A DNA stretch of 64,000 nucleotides, from positions 124,001 through 188,000 of the forward strand of contig CADCXA010000008.1 of assembly GCA_902806565.1 (NCBI GenBank). The letters are read 5' to 3'. The notes under the pieces are model-generated. The model made no database searches, was not told the origin of the DNA, and was given only the letters and a program-made list of their open reading frames with translations. The translations under genes were made by a program, and so were the position numbers. Below, one piece after another: positions 21,468 through 33,783 of this stretch (position 1 is its first letter; each line of letters starts with the position of its first letter). This DNA is from Hypoxylon rubiginosum. Taxonomy: Eukaryota > Ascomycota > Sordariomycetes > Xylariales > Hypoxylaceae.

Positions 21468-23536
21468 GGAAGAAGATTGGGTTTGCCTTGCTCATCACCG
21501 ATGTCTTGCGGTCACGCAGCTCGCAATGGTGTCGATCCGTTTGTATGATCGTCGTTCTAGAGGGGGCGGGTGACCATCATATGAGGGGGCCTTCTTGATC
21601 TCTGCTCGTGGCATGACGTTTTCTCAAGTCTGATCTGGTGAAGAATGGGAAGATCCAATGGTCCGGATGGTCCCAAATCAATGAGAAAGAGAGAGATGAG
21701 AGAGATCCTGAGGGATGAATTGCCTCGGCTTTGAAACTGATAGCTTCTTGATATATCTCAGGGTCTCTTGCCAGCCCCAGCCGAATTATCAACCTGGCCT
21801 TACTCTAGATACTCCCAGTTGGCATCGTAACACTGCGCCTGCTGTAAAGCGACATGAGTTGCGTCGGGCTAAGATCTCGAAAACAAAGGCGGGCTGCGTG
21901 GGGTAAAGATCTGGAGATGCGCCACCAAGACAAAGGCTTCCCCAGTTTCGTCACTGGACATGTGCGTGGCTGCGTGGGCGTGTGGACAGATAAGGTCAAG
22001 CTAACTGGCAGTAAGGAAGAAACAAATAAGACAAAAGAGCTGTTTCCTAACCTGGATTTTCTACGTAGGTCTATTGATGCTAATTGGCCGGGTCTGGCGA
22101 AATCAGTTTGCGGGGTTCCTCTCTTTGTCTTTTGATTCGCCATCGGATAGTCCCGTTCGAATGAGAACTCAAGTACACTAAGGCGAGCTCTGTCGTCATT
22201 TTACATGGGACGGGAAAAGGTACAAGCTACTTGAGCTATAGAGCAAAGACACTGACACTGATCTCTGTATCAAAACTCCCGAACAATAAACAAAATTGGT
22301 ATCCTCTTCTGAGGCTGTTGCTTACTTAGAATATTGGCTTACACCCATGGTTATGTATATGTCGCCAACCCTTGCTTGGGCTCATTCGTGCAGGGTAGCG
22401 CGCCTAATATGTAGGGACCGCTTTCTGTGATAGCGGTGGTCTGATGTATGGGCAGGGAGAGGCGAAGAGGTTGGAATTGGACCCCATTAGCCCGTCTGCC
22501 CATATCGCTTCATGTATACGAGGTTTATAGATACCTGCGTTAGATACATGTACCTACCTCCTAACTGAATCTATACTTAACTACGTAAGTAAAGAGATCG
22601 TAAGTTGGAAGAGGGAATTCCCCCTCATCTAAATTGTCTAATGTCTTGGCTCCGGTCCATCGCGCTCTTGCGAACTGAGGTAGATGTTAGTAAATGACAT
22701 AATTCGCAAAGTGGATAATAAGTGGAGGCGACTGGACGGGTAACTCTAGCGAGAAGAGCTATGGAGCTATGGAGCTATGGGCACCCGCCCGTGCACGCCG
22801 GGGCCGGGGTCACTCCCAACCAAACATTTGCTGCATGTCTCTTTTTTTTGTGGCTTGCCGTATCTCCTTCGTGCATCTCTTTGGCAACCTGCATCTCCTG
22901 CATCTGGCTGCTGTCTGTCAGACTGTACAATACAGACCAGAAAATACAGCTTCTATATCTTATTTCTACCCCTTACCCACACATATGTATATGTATATGT
23001 ATAATACACACCAATCCCAACCAGAGTTTATGTCTTGTTGAACTCCCAACCAAGTCATCAGGCTGGGTCCTGGGTACGTGCCTGACGTTAAAAAGGCTCG
23101 AGATACATAATAACCCGAGAGCCCCCCCAAGGCCAAAAAAAAACCAAGGGTTATCCTTGAGATCCTTGCTCCAAGGTAACGCTAATGTCGTATTTTCCCT
23201 ATGGGCCGTATCTCATTTCGACGAACTCTCTTTCCACCTTGGCTTGGGGGAAGACTGGAGAAAAAAACAAAACAGGCCCTTCTAGCCAACCAGGAAATTG
23301 TCCCGCATCGTCGGCGCGAACATACCTAACCTTGCTATCCATCTACACACACTTTTTCTTCTTCTTCTGCTTCGTCGGCTTCCCTTTTGCCTTTGACCCT
23401 GCTGCTGTTAGTTCTGCAAGTCAAGAGCTTGCTGTATTTACATTCCGATCAACACTCCAGTAGCAGCATTCTCCTTCATATACACCTCTTAGCTATATCC
23501 AATCTGGCGTGATCGAGTTGCCATTCCTTGCACACG

Positions 23537-26500
23537 ATGGCTGTGCAAGGCGGAGTGGAGGAGGACGTGTACGCCACAGTTCGTGAGACCTAGACCTGCA
23601 CCTGCACCTAGACCTAGACGTCGAGACACCAAGATGCCTTTAACCTACACACATTCTTTAGACTTGTAAATAATAGCTAACCCACGCGTGTCTATAGCTT
23701 CTTTTAAACGACACATACTTGCCTGGTACGTTGTATAGCTTCTACGACAATGCGATGGGCTTTTCTAACCCCTCTCTTAAGGTGCCCTGGTGCTTGCGCA
23801 TTCTCTCCGCGATGCCGGTACCCCCAAGAAGCTGGCCGTCTTGGTCACCCTCGATAACGTATCGGCCGAAGTTGTAACAGAGCTTAAGGTGAGCTTACTG
23901 CTTGTTTAGTACCTAAATATTTCACCCAACTGATTCAATTGGCCAGGCCGTCTATGACTATGTCATACCCGTCAGCCGAATACGCAGTTCTGATCCCACG
24001 AATCTACATCTGATGAACCGAGCCGACCTACACTCCGCCTTTACCAAAATCGCATTATGGAAACAGACCCAATTCCGGAAGATCGTGTATATAGATTCCG
24101 ATGTCGTCGCCTACCGAGCTCCGGACGAGCTCTTCGATATACCACATCCCTTCTCGGCAGCTCCTGATATTGGCTGGCCGGATCTGTTCAACACGGGCGT
24201 CATGGTGTTGACCCCTAACCTGGGTGATTATTATGCCATGATAGCGATGGCCGAGAGGAATGTCTCGTTCGACGGCGCTGACCAAGGCCTTATTAACATG
24301 CACTTCAAGAACAACTACAATCGCATTAGCTTCACTTATAATGTTACGCCTTCTGGTCACTACCAATATGTTCCCGCCTACCGCCATTTCAAGTCAGGCA
24401 TCAGTATGGTTCATTTTATCGGTCCCGAGAAGCCATGGTTCAAGGGAAGACCTGCCAGCAGTGGCAGTGGCAGTGGCAGTGGCGGATCACCATACGACGA
24501 GATGACTAGCAAATGGTGGAACGTGTACGACAGACACTATCGAGTACTTGTGAGTGGTTCCTCGCTGTTCTAAGGAATATTGGGCATTTAGCTTACCATG
24601 CCCAGACTCCAACTTCTACACAGTCCTCGTCTTCGCCCCGCGGCCCTACCCATACATCTCATACAGCTGCAACTACCTCTGCAACGACCCAACCAGCATC
24701 CGAGCTGGTTCGATATTTCACAAAGGGAGAATATCAGCCTAAGGCTACGCACGTTCAAACAACTGGTGAGCCCTATAGAGGTGATCACCAAGATCATCAG
24801 CAGCATTCCCAGCATGCGCTTCCGGATGCGCATTCCCATGAACATGAGTATCATGAACAAATTCACCCCCAAAATCCCCCACAATATGAAACCCATGAGT
24901 ACCACCATCATGACGATCACGGCCACGATCATCATGTCCACCAACACCATGACCACCATGACCACCATGACCATCATGGTCACGTAGAGGCTCAACCCGG
25001 AGCCACTGCCCATCAGCCTGAGCCCTCCACTTCCTATCCAGCTTTGTCTTCTTCTCATACCCATATTGGGGGAACTCATGCTGAGGCTCGAGAAGAGCAG
25101 GTTTCAGAGCCCCATTATGGGGCTCACCACCACCGGGAAGAGCCGGAGCAGAAGCCACCGCCATTCCAGCCTACCATGTCAAGCTGGGATGCCCAACGGT
25201 TAGTTCCCTATTTTATGTGGTTCCTGAAGACTTGGAAGCTAATTTGAGAATAGAGCCTCCCCTCCGTCCGACTCTAAGCCGGAAGCCGAGAACTTCCCAT
25301 CCATCGTATACGAGATGTCCCAAGAAGCTACCCCGTTTGTCGCGCCCGAACGATATCCCAGCCCTCCAAAGAACATGTGGTACGAAGTTCCTAAGGAACC
25401 CCCGGCGCCTCCTTCAGAACCGCCAAGGCCTATATTCCCTTGGGAACAAAGCCGATCACCACCGTCTCGCGTCTTTCCCGATGACGCGTATCGGCAATAC
25501 GAGCATCCAGTCGGCGAATCAGAAACACACACGGGTGCTCCGTGGTCTGATGCCGCGCCCCAGCCGTCAACTGAGTCTTCTGTTGTTACGGACGCGTCTA
25601 CGGTCGAACCAAAGAGCGAACCAGACACGCCGACCACGCCAACTATCCGTATCACGCCGTCAGATCCCTGGTCATCGTTCACATTGACTAATGCCTGGGA
25701 CGATGTACCTGAGATTGAGCGCTACGTCGATAAGATACAAAAGCATCGGCGTACGCGGAGCCTCAAATCTCCCGGCGTGCTGGGATTGGCTGGCCTTGGC
25801 GAAGGGGCTGATGAGATTGCCTGGCGTCGGCGAGGGAGCAAGCTCACCGACTTCCCTAGCGAAGATGAGCGCCCTAGCCTGCCAGTCACTCCGGCACCCA
25901 TCCGTCGACCGAAGTTCTGGGGTGGTGGCCCCGGCATCGGTTTCGACGATGAGGATGACCAGCTGCTGCCGGCCGCGGAGGGCGTGCCGGCACAGACTGA
26001 ATGGGTATGTGTGCACGGGAACCGGTGGACTCCTGCAGACTGCCTATGCGATTTGACTAACGTGCTGCGCTATCATAAGGATCCTGTAGCTCAGCTTCAG
26101 AAACTAGCTAGGCAACAGTCTGAAGCATTGCTACGAAGGCTAGGAACTGGTGGTCGAGATAGTAGTGACTTACCTCCTAGGCCTCTACCGTTCGGTTCTG
26201 AAGAACTAATTTCTCCAACGTATGTTGCGCAGTCTGCCAAGGTTCTGAGCCCGCAGCCGGTAAAAGGCAGCGCCAGTTCCAGTGCAGTTCGCAGCATCGA
26301 GTCGAACTTGGTGGAGGCGACTCCTCGGACGGCGTCGACTGAAGGTGGAACAATAACAGGTGTTGCAGCTATACCAGAGCCGAGCTATACAGGCCCCGGA
26401 GCTACGTTCGAGAAAGGCGAGAATTTCTCTACCGAAGACACGCCAACGCCACGGATAACTGCGGCCCGACCTCCCGCAACAGCGAAAGTTGCAGGCATGG

Positions 26501-26559
26501 CAGAACCGAGTTATACCGGCCCCGGACCTGCGTTTGAGAGGGACGAATATACCCCTTAA
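23537..26559 (+). CDS. Glycogenin (GT8) with histidine-rich linker and long C-terminal region
   Basis: Self-glucosylating primer of glycogen synthesis. Six exons: 23537-23578, 23698-23725, 23782-23888, 23947-24549, 24606-25198 and 25254-26559, giving 892 aa. The GT8 domain (about 1-235) starts MAVQGGVEEDVYAT, then LLLNDTYLPGALVLAHSLRD. It has the metal-binding DSD at 109-111, NTGVMVLTPN from 141, DQGLIN from 171 and HFIGPEKPW from 215. Exon 2 is only 28 nt, but it restores the conserved LLL..YLPGA block. Residues 321-386 form an extreme His/Asp-rich linker (17 His among 27 residues at 360-386). The C-terminal region has FPWE (519-522) and WDDVPEIERYV (from 606), which fit the glycogen-synthase-binding part of fungal glycogenins. 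The motif EPSYTGPG occurs twice (833-840 and 875-882). The exon-5 acceptor was set at CCCAG/ACT because the earlier TTTAG breaks the frame. Confidence 0.9.
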
Positions 26560-26945
26560 AGAAATATCGGCCAAGTAGCCAGCCGATTTGTCTCGAGCCT
26601 GGGGCAAGCCCAACGGGGCTGGCATATTTACTAATGAACTGAATAGGAACGCTAACTGAGGCTTATGTGAGGGACGTATTGAGGGCATTGCTATCGGGTC
26701 GTGGACGTGGAGTAGGGATCGCTGTCTGGCGTTTGGTACTGCGGCGATGTGAAGTTGGGGCGACGTTGCGACGTGGCTGACGACGAGTTAAAGGGGATTC
26801 TCGCTCTCAATCCGGTATACTTACCGACATAATATTCTCTTATTCCTGGACTGGATACCAGACCAGAAGCCAGACAAACAACAACTTTGTCTTTTCACTC
26901 CTCTGACAACGGTCCCAGTTCATCTCAATTTGGTGCTCATTCGCG

Positions 26946-26964
26946 AGGGGCTTTTTAAGCCCCT
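26946..26964. other. Hairpin with T-rich tail in convergent 3' region
   Basis: AGGGGCTT, a 3-nt loop, then AAGCCCCT, followed by TTTTATTTTATTTTTATTTTATC. It is about 390 bp past the glycogenin stop. It may be a 3' UTR structure or polyadenylation-associated element; function unknown. Confidence 0.4.
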
Positions 26965-27440
26965 TTTATTTTATTTTTATTTTATCATCCAAGACCTCCC
27001 TGTCGATTTTTAGGGGCGAGTCTCATCTCATTCGTCTTCCAGTTCCAGGACTTTTTGCACAGAATGCCGCATTTACATCGAACATCGCGTGTCGAAAAAA
27101 GGTCAGATCGTTATCACATATTGTAGTATATACCTATGCATATGCATTTGGGTTGGCATGTGGCTAGCATGGAAGCGAGCATCGTATTTCCTTTCGTTTT
27201 TTTCATGGATAGTATTGGACTCCATTACGCGGGCAGAAGAGAGGGTTTTCTGTATGGATTTGTATAAATAGCTCACGAGAGTATCTAGGCGTGTGTATCT
27301 TACTAGGGAGACTGGACAAATTAGTCACATTTTGACTCATTATGAAGATTGACGGCCGTGACATTATTAGCTTGTCTCTTGAATACCCTTGAGACTTGAT
27401 AGAATTTTGTAAAAATATCAATAAGAAGTCTATATCGCTT

Positions 27441-27470
27441 ATGCTATGCTATGCTATGCTATGCTATGCT
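27441..27470. repeat. (ATGCT)6 microsatellite
   Basis: Six perfect pentamer copies in the intergenic region between two convergent genes. Confidence 0.95.
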
Positions 27471-28075
27471 CGTCTAATTAAACTTGTTATTCTACATCTC
27501 GAGCTGGTCGTCCGGGCTATTTACAGACCTTCAGCCGCAATGTCAACGACTAACAATGAGACCTCGACATACCTAGGTATTTACAAGGGAACCGCGTCTT
27601 ATTTCCGTTGATATATAGATGTGAGCGGCAGCAAGGTCTGTCGCCGGAACGTGCTGTGTGACTTGGGTATCGAATTCACGAGCGCGCCGGATCCATGGGT
27701 ATCCGTATTCCAACAATATCTCTTCTTCTCCTGGCAACCCAATTGAGCTAATCGCGCAACATGCTTTCTAACAAGGATTGCGCTTAGCTAATAGCGCGTC
27801 TTGAAAAGGTCGATGCAGGCTATGTCCGTAGGTGTGGCGGGTACCATGGCTGAGATTCCCGTTCGGCTTTAGATGAACTCCTTTAGGGCTGAGAGTCAAC
27901 GGTTGCGGCGTAGTGATCAGATCATATCGACTAGAGCTGCGCCTCCACGTCTTCGCTCTAACCCGGTAACAGATTATTTCGGCTCCGTCATCCGCCAAGC
28001 CGGCCGAAGAGGACTTGACACATACCGGGTCATATATCACCCAGAGCGTGAGGCAGGTGGGCGAAAATCGAGCTT

Positions 28076-29026
28076 TCAGCACAACTCGCACGTCATCTTC
28101 TCTTCCGCACCCGAAGACGGCGCTCTCAGCTTCCGCAGCACGCCGACGACCAGCCAGCGCTTGCGCTCGCTCACGTCCTCGTGGCCGCGGTCCCACACCC
28201 ACGCGCGCTCGACGCCGTCGCAGTCGCGCTCCCAGAGGCTCTCTAGCTCGAGCCCCGCCGCGCGGAGGGCCGCTTCGGCGAAGAAGTCGCGCATCTTGGC
28301 GCGGCCCGTGTGGAAGCCCGCGACGACCCAGGCCCGCGACGAAGGAGAGTCCTTGAGGAACCAGGCGATGGACTGCTGCAGATTAGCGTGCTGCCACGGC
28401 ATCCACAGGCAGTCGCACACGAACACGCGGTCGAACCGGCCGCGGCCCACCGCCGCGAAGGGGCTGCTGCTGCCGTCCAGGTCGCCCCAAGCGTGGCCGT
28501 CGACCGCCACCGGGGCGACGGTGCCGGCCGGCGAGTTCTCCGGCTTCACGTTGGCCGCGATGTTCGCGCGGAGCATGTTCAGGACCGTCTCGGAAGGGTA
28601 GTCGGTGACGGCTACGCTGCGGGCGCCGAGCAGGGCGGACATGATGCCCGGGAGCGCGGTGCCGGCGCCCAGCTCCAGGACGTCGAGGCCCGTAACATCG
28701 AAGTCGATGGGCTTAAGCTTACCTAGGCCGACGTCCAGGGGCAGGCGCAAAGTGCCGGCCTCGACGAACTCGGCGAGCAACAGGCTCGAGTTCCAGAGGT
28801 AGTGGCTAAACAGCTTGCGGTCGCTCTCGCGGTCCGGGTCCGAGAGGGCGAGGTGCAGGGGCCGGGGCAGGTGCGGCGAGGCGTAGAGCAGCGAGTGGTC
28901 GGCGTCGCCGTGCTGGTTCGTGACGTCGTCCGGGAAGATGACGCCGAGGGCGGAGCACAGGTAGTCCTCGGGGTCGTCGGTGGTGGCGGCGGGGCCGTGG
29001 AAGGAGATGCGGCTGGTGAGCGCCAT
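28076..29026 (-). CDS. efm7: Lysine/N-terminal methyltransferase, EFM7 (NNT1) type
   Basis: SAM-dependent methyltransferase of the METTL21/methyltransf_16 group. In yeast, Efm7 trimethylates the N-terminal Gly and dimethylates Lys3 of translation elongation factor eEF1A. Intronless, 316 aa. Seen: HYLWNSSLLLAEF (residues 75-87, substrate-side helix), motif I VLELGAGTALPGI (116-128) and acidic motif II VAVTDYPSE (138-146). FDRVFVCDCLWMPWQHANLQ, where family members usually have a D-x-x-[WY]-type catalytic segment, and a C-terminal extension WERDCDGVERAWVWDRG are also present. Codons are very G/C-ending, unlike the surrounding intergenic DNA, which confirms that the frame is coding. Longer than yeast Efm7 by roughly 50 residues, mainly at the C-terminus and in loops. 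Another METTL-type specificity is possible. Confidence 0.82.
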   Translation of the reverse strand: MALTSRISFHGPAATTDDPEDYLCSALGVIFPDDVTNQHGDADHSLLYASPHLPRPLHLALSDPDRESDRKLFSHYLWNSSLLLAEFVEAGTLRLPLDVGLGKLKPIDFDVTGLDVLELGAGTALPGIMSALLGARSVAVTDYPSETVLNMLRANIAANVKPENSPAGTVAPVAVDGHAWGDLDGSSSPFAAVGRGRFDRVFVCDCLWMPWQHANLQQSIAWFLKDSPSSRAWVVAGFHTGRAKMRDFFAEAALRAAGLELESLWERDCDGVERAWVWDRGHEDVSERKRWLVVGVLRKLRAPSSGAEEKMTCELC

Positions 29027-31730
29027 TAAAAAATCCTTGCCTTGCCCTTGGCCCTTACTTAGCTCGCCGCGCCCTACCTACCGAGGCAAGGGAGCGAGCG
29101 TTTGAGGCTCAAAAGACAGGGGAGGGGGGGTCGCGTCGCGTCGGTCACCCAAGTTGGTAGGGCTCTCGTATGGCTCGTCTGCAATGCGGGACTGTGCGTG
29201 CCAACTGAGACAGTACAAAGCACGGACGATTTTTGGTTTGCTTTTCGTTTGGGCGTCTGCGAAGACGGAAATGAAACATAAAAAATTTATACGGTGGAGA
29301 TTACCTACCTGGGACCCTAACCCCTGGTTGGAGGGGGGAGGGGAGAGCCCCGGCCATGTACCTTGGGTACTGTACAGTACTACAGTATTGTTCTTATTGT
29401 ACTTCTGGCTACGGGCTACGGGGCTATTGGGGAACAGAGAAAACACGGATCTATTTCCGTTCGAGACCTTGCAAGTGCGGAAATGTTGCACCTAGATGGA
29501 GTTAGACGCGGTTTATACCACCCCTCTTCCCCCCCGCAACATTAAAATAGAAATCAAAAGTGCAGAAAAGAATGAAATAAAATAAAAAGAGGGACGGGAC
29601 GATATCTTCTACGCCGTACGCCGTACGCTATATTCGAAAACCCGCGGTGGCGTAAAAACGTGGTGCGACGGTGTGAAGATAACATCAGACGAACCGTGAG
29701 GTTATGAACCGGACTACGAGGTTTGCCTAATACGCATTACGGAAATGCGAAAAGTGCAGAAATTATGCGCGCGCGTGTTCTTGACGTGGTGGCTTGCATG
29801 TATGTAAGTCTACGGCGCTGCCGCTCGGCGCATGTTCGATGACGGGATCAATAACGGGTTGATGGGACGGATGTGGATGATGTTTTTGGGACGATGGAAT
29901 AGAGGGGGGATTATTCTATTATTCGAATAGTGGATTAATCCAATGTTTCTGTCGGCTTGGCTTAAGACACGACTTGCAGCTTACATACATGTCGCATGGC
30001 TTCCCTCTACTATACTATATAGTAGGCACATATGTAGCTTATGACGGTTGATTTACCTAACAGATTACTTCACCAAAGGAATGGATGGATTGCCCGTAGA
30101 TATTAGCTCTTACAGGCTACAAGTATACTATTTCATGCTAAGTTAGGTAACGCTAGGTATGTCATGCCTTAAGGTAGGGAAAAGGGAATACGTCTAGGAC
30201 GTAGGTATAGTACATATAACGGTTACGTTATTGTCGCTGCAAATAAGCTGCTGCGCCTCCTCACCGCTTTGCGAGCATAACCCAACTTTCCCCTTATTAG
30301 CCTGTGGAGGTCCACGGACGGGATGATGGACGCCACTATATGCTAGGTAGTAGATGTATACTACCTACAGTACATATATGTAGGACATGTAGGACAAGAC
30401 CAAAAAACCGCAAGCCATACACGTGGTAATAGCGGGTGCTACGCCTCATCTCTGCTGCTGGGTACAGCACACAGCACACCAAAACGCCGGTTCCAAGCCA
30501 CGGTCATATCCGCGGAGGCCTCGATTTAGGCCCGCGTCGCGCGTTTTCCTCTTGTCTCTCAAGTCTTTCCCCCATTCCGTTCTTGTCAGCACGTCAGCCA
30601 GCAACTGGGAGACTAGGCGTCGCTCCCCATCCAATTGCGGTCTACATGGAGGGGAAGGAAAGAAAAAGAAAACACCCATGGGGTTCTTCTCATACCGCCC
30701 CTCTCTCCCCCCTCCTGTCCTGTCCTGCCGTCGCAGCAGCAAGCCAAGATAAAAAAGTGGTGGTTATTGGCTACGGGTCGCAATCGCTGCGACCGATCTA
30801 CGACCACCATCCAACCTTTCAATGTGGGAAATGGCAGAAGATGTGCCGTTTCAGCTGTAGACAATACACAAACCGTAGATGCGGTCAGTTAAGCTCCTGC
30901 AGTTTCAGGCAAGAGAGAAAGGATCCGGAAAGGGGCCGTCGGATGCTGACAAGCTTCTGGGTTTCTCCAATCAATCAACTGTTCCAGATGGCCTCTGGCA
31001 GTATCCTTTAGCTGATTGATCGCCCGTACATGTTCAAGATCGAGAACCCGCATCGAGATTCTCGTGACTTGATGTCCTATGTAGAATAAGCCACTTGGGG
31101 AACTTCTGAATAGGTGCCTCGGTAAGTTTAATGTGAATGTACCTAAATGTGTAGAGCGTGGCCGGAACCGATCAAGCCTGAGGTCAGGATCACTTCACGA
31201 AACGAGCATTTGATATTGTGCACGACACCAAGAATTAGAAACGGTTTAAGTTGCGGCGAAAAGTGAAGTGATTCTCTATTCAAAAATCGAAGTCGAATTT
31301 TATGTTCGGTCTTCGTAACGCCGTTATGAGGTCAAAAATAGACAGGGTATCGGTACAGGTCATCAACTATAGAATACACAAAAAAACGTGAAAATGAAAA
31401 TGTAAACAAATATCAACCGCTTATTGGGGGGATGCCGCTCATAAGACTATTCCCGCTCCACCTTTCTATGGTCCGTTCGATATACCTCTTCTCTATGAGA
31501 GAGAAGAAAGAGAAAGAAGAAAGAAAAAACCCCCAGAGGTTTTCTCGTTTTAAATGCCATTAAATATCCCAATGTACAATGGACCTTGCGCCAGTCATGC
31601 TTGTTCCAAAGTCCTCGTCTCGGTCGTCATGATGCTGTGGTATAGAGTATAGGTATCGATACACAAAGTCGGATTAGATAGTATATATACGAAAAAGAGA
31701 GCAGCGCTGCCAAGGTATAGCCGACGCCGC
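29027..31730. other. Intergenic: EFM7-like promoter and C2H2 factor 3' flank
   Basis: About 2.7 kb between two minus-strand genes. The part just after 29027 has G/C-rich promoter-like DNA. Around 31400-31570, AG-rich and T-rich stretches fit a 3' UTR of the C2H2 gene. ORFs of 98-191 codons near 30420-31010 overlap each other on both strands, have no domain and are probably chance. No RNA gene was recognised. Confidence 0.5.
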
Positions 31731-33783
31731 TTAGTTGTGCTGGCTAAATTCGAGCATCCGCTTCATGTCGTCCTCGGTCGGGTCGTCCGATATCCATAGG
31801 CCCTTCTCCTCGTCGGTGGCGTCGAGGAAGCCCGTGGCGCGCTTCATGGTGTTAACGTCAAGGTCCGTCACGTATGACTTGCCATCCGAGAGCGGGACGC
31901 GGACCTCGTGCTCGGTAGAAAGCATCATGTCGTCCTTCGCCAGTCGGCGGGAACCGTCGAACACAGCCATGACTCGCTTCTTCATCGTCATCTGGCCCTT
32001 GTCGAAGCCCCATGAATTCGGGTAGTCCCGTCGGTTCTTGCGGCTCTTGCTCTTGCTGGTGAGTGTCACGCCGCCCCGCGAATGTGTCAACCCTCGCGAC
32101 TTCTGGACGCCGTTGGGTGGGTTCCCCTTCTTCTTCGTCGGCGAGATTAGCTTTCTCGGCTTGAACTCGTCATCAGCCGCGTCTTCATCCTCGACCATGT
32201 CCTCGTCTTCATCCTCCTCCGAGTTGGTGATTGTTTGCGTGGTGAGGGGCAATTGGTTCTTTTCTAATGTCTGGTGAACATCCTCATCGTTCTCTACCTC
32301 TGCCAGTCTCTTTGCGTTGATGGCCTCGGCGGGGTCTTCCTGCTGAACAATGCGCAGAACACAGTCGTCCAGATGCTCGTAGAAGTCTTGCGCGTTGGAG
32401 AATGTGGCTGAGCAAGTCGAGCACTTGCCTGTGGCGTCAGGAGCGTAACCGGTCAGCTTCTTCCCGCTGTTAACCGAAGACGTCGTCTTCCTCCTGCTGT
32501 TGGGAGGAGTCTGCTCAACACCATGCACCGCCGTAAGGTGGCGCTTGAATACGTCGGCGCGGTTGAAGGACTTCTCGGCGGCAGAGCCAGACCCCGGACA
32601 AAACCCGCACACCATCGTGCCCTTGTAATGCGTCAAGGTGTGTCGGTTCTTGTCGTACTTGCGTGCGAATCCCTTCACGTGGTAGTCGCACGTCTGGATC
32701 GGGCACTTTTCGGGGCGCTCGTTCTGGTGCGTCAACATGTGCGCCTTGAGGTCCTTGAATGTCTTCCCGCAGTCTGGGTGCGGGCACCTCTGCTTCTTCT
32801 CCGACTCATCACTGTTGTACGCGTAGTCGTGCGATCCATGCGATTGGTAGGATGACAGGCTCTGTCGTCGGGGAGGGGCAGGTGGAGGTGCGGCAAAGGG
32901 GCTGTACTGCTGGTATGCGTGCATGTATGGCGACTGGCTTCCTCCTCTCATGGCTGGAGCAGGTGAAGCAGCGCCCGAGAGGGCAGGTGAGTTGGGGAAT
33001 GGGTTTTGAGGAGAGTAGCTGTTCGGTTCATATCCCTGCATCGGCGGAGCCATGTGGCCACGCATTTCAGGGTGTATCAAGGTTGGATCTAGAGAATGGC
33101 CTAGTTAGCGCATACGTTCCCACTAATATGTTTGAAACCATAATAAAAAAGAAAAAGAACATCAGCCCGGCAATGTTGCCAAACCCCCTCTACGCCCGTC
33201 AACACCAAAACCCAGACCCACCTCAGCGCAATGCAGAGATGATGAAAAACATGTCTAAAATAGAGACCCGCGCCAACTCACCAATAGCCTTGTTATCAAA
33301 AGTCATGTTGAATTCTTCCATACCTGGTCCGAAGGGGGAGTACTCAGTCCCTGTCATGTAGTCGCTTGCCCCGACGATGCCCGGGTTGACACCGAGACCA
33401 CCGTGCTGGTATTCGGGGAAGAATGCCAATTGCCCGTTCGTCGAGTTTGGCGACCCGACTGTCGAGGACGCCGCGGATGGTGCCGATGCGGTCGAGAGGT
33501 TTGACGCGGGAATCGGGAGCTCTCCGTCGTCAGGGTACGTGCCGGGTGACGTTCTGCTGTTATACACAAAGTTGTGCGCGTCCGGGTATACTGGGCCAAC
33601 TTCGAAGCCAGAAGTCTGGGGGAAGTCATCATGCGCGCTACGGGGGACGCCGAAACCGTCGGGGCTCATGTGCATGTCGAGCGCCGGCGAGGCATAGCCG
33701 GTGTGATGAGATTCGGGGTAGAGCATGAAATCTTCCTGCCGGGTCGGAAACATGGTGTAAGATTGGTCGGCGACCATTGCCAT
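31731..33783 (-). CDS. C2H2 zinc-finger transcription factor, 619 aa
   Basis: Nuclear DNA-binding regulator. Two exons: 33282-33783 and 31731-33088, joined in phase through a 193-nt GT..AG intron with a GCTAAC branch site. The N-terminus (MAMVADQSYTMFPTRQEDF) is low in charge and rich in Ser/Pro/Gly/Tyr, like activation domains. Zinc fingers: CPHPDCGKTFKDLKAHMLTH (269-288), a second with C296/C301 and H317/H321, a third with C328/C331 and H351/H356, and a fourth C2HC-like (C390, C393, H406, C410). A strongly acidic segment (EEDEDEDMVEDEDAADDEF) and a basic KSRKNRRDYPNSWGFDKGQM block follow. The target genes are unknown. The 15.7 kb of gene-free DNA in front of it fits a regulator with a large promoter (inference). 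Confidence 0.87.

Larger units (their letters stand above)
20741..23536. other. Long intergenic region upstream of glycogenin
   Basis: About 2.8 kb. It holds five GGATAT units (21438-21467), repeated ATGGAGCT words near 22759, and CT-rich leader-like DNA from about 23340 to 23530. ORFs of 90-187 codons occur on both strands but have atypical composition, no domains and often overlap each other in opposite strands. I therefore call none of them. Confidence 0.5.
26560..28075. other. Convergent intergenic region, glycogenin / EFM7-like gene
   Basis: About 1.5 kb between converging genes. It holds a perfect 8-bp hairpin (AGGGGCTT / AAGCCCCT, 26946-26964) followed by a T-rich tract, and a (ATGCT)6 microsatellite at 27441-27470. 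No gene is supported. Confidence 0.55.

Noticed and set aside
22722..23285. 187-codon ORF upstream of glycogenin
   Set aside because: Composition is unlike a fungal protein (Cys/Trp/His clusters from promoter DNA), two other frames are equally open, and it lies where the glycogenin promoter and leader are expected.
24588..25164. Minus-strand ORFs of 139-163 codons opposite glycogenin exon 5
   Set aside because: They exist because the repetitive CACCATGAC-like DNA of the His-rich linker stays open on both strands; the glycogenin reading is supported by splicing and homology.
27953..28601. Plus-strand ORFs of 113-242 codons opposite the EFM7-like gene
   Set aside because: Shadows produced by the strongly G/C-ending codons of the minus-strand methyltransferase gene, which has clear motifs.
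30436..31011. 191-codon ORF between the EFM7-like and C2H2 genes
   Set aside because: Overlaps ORFs in other frames and strands, no domain, and no recognisable start context.
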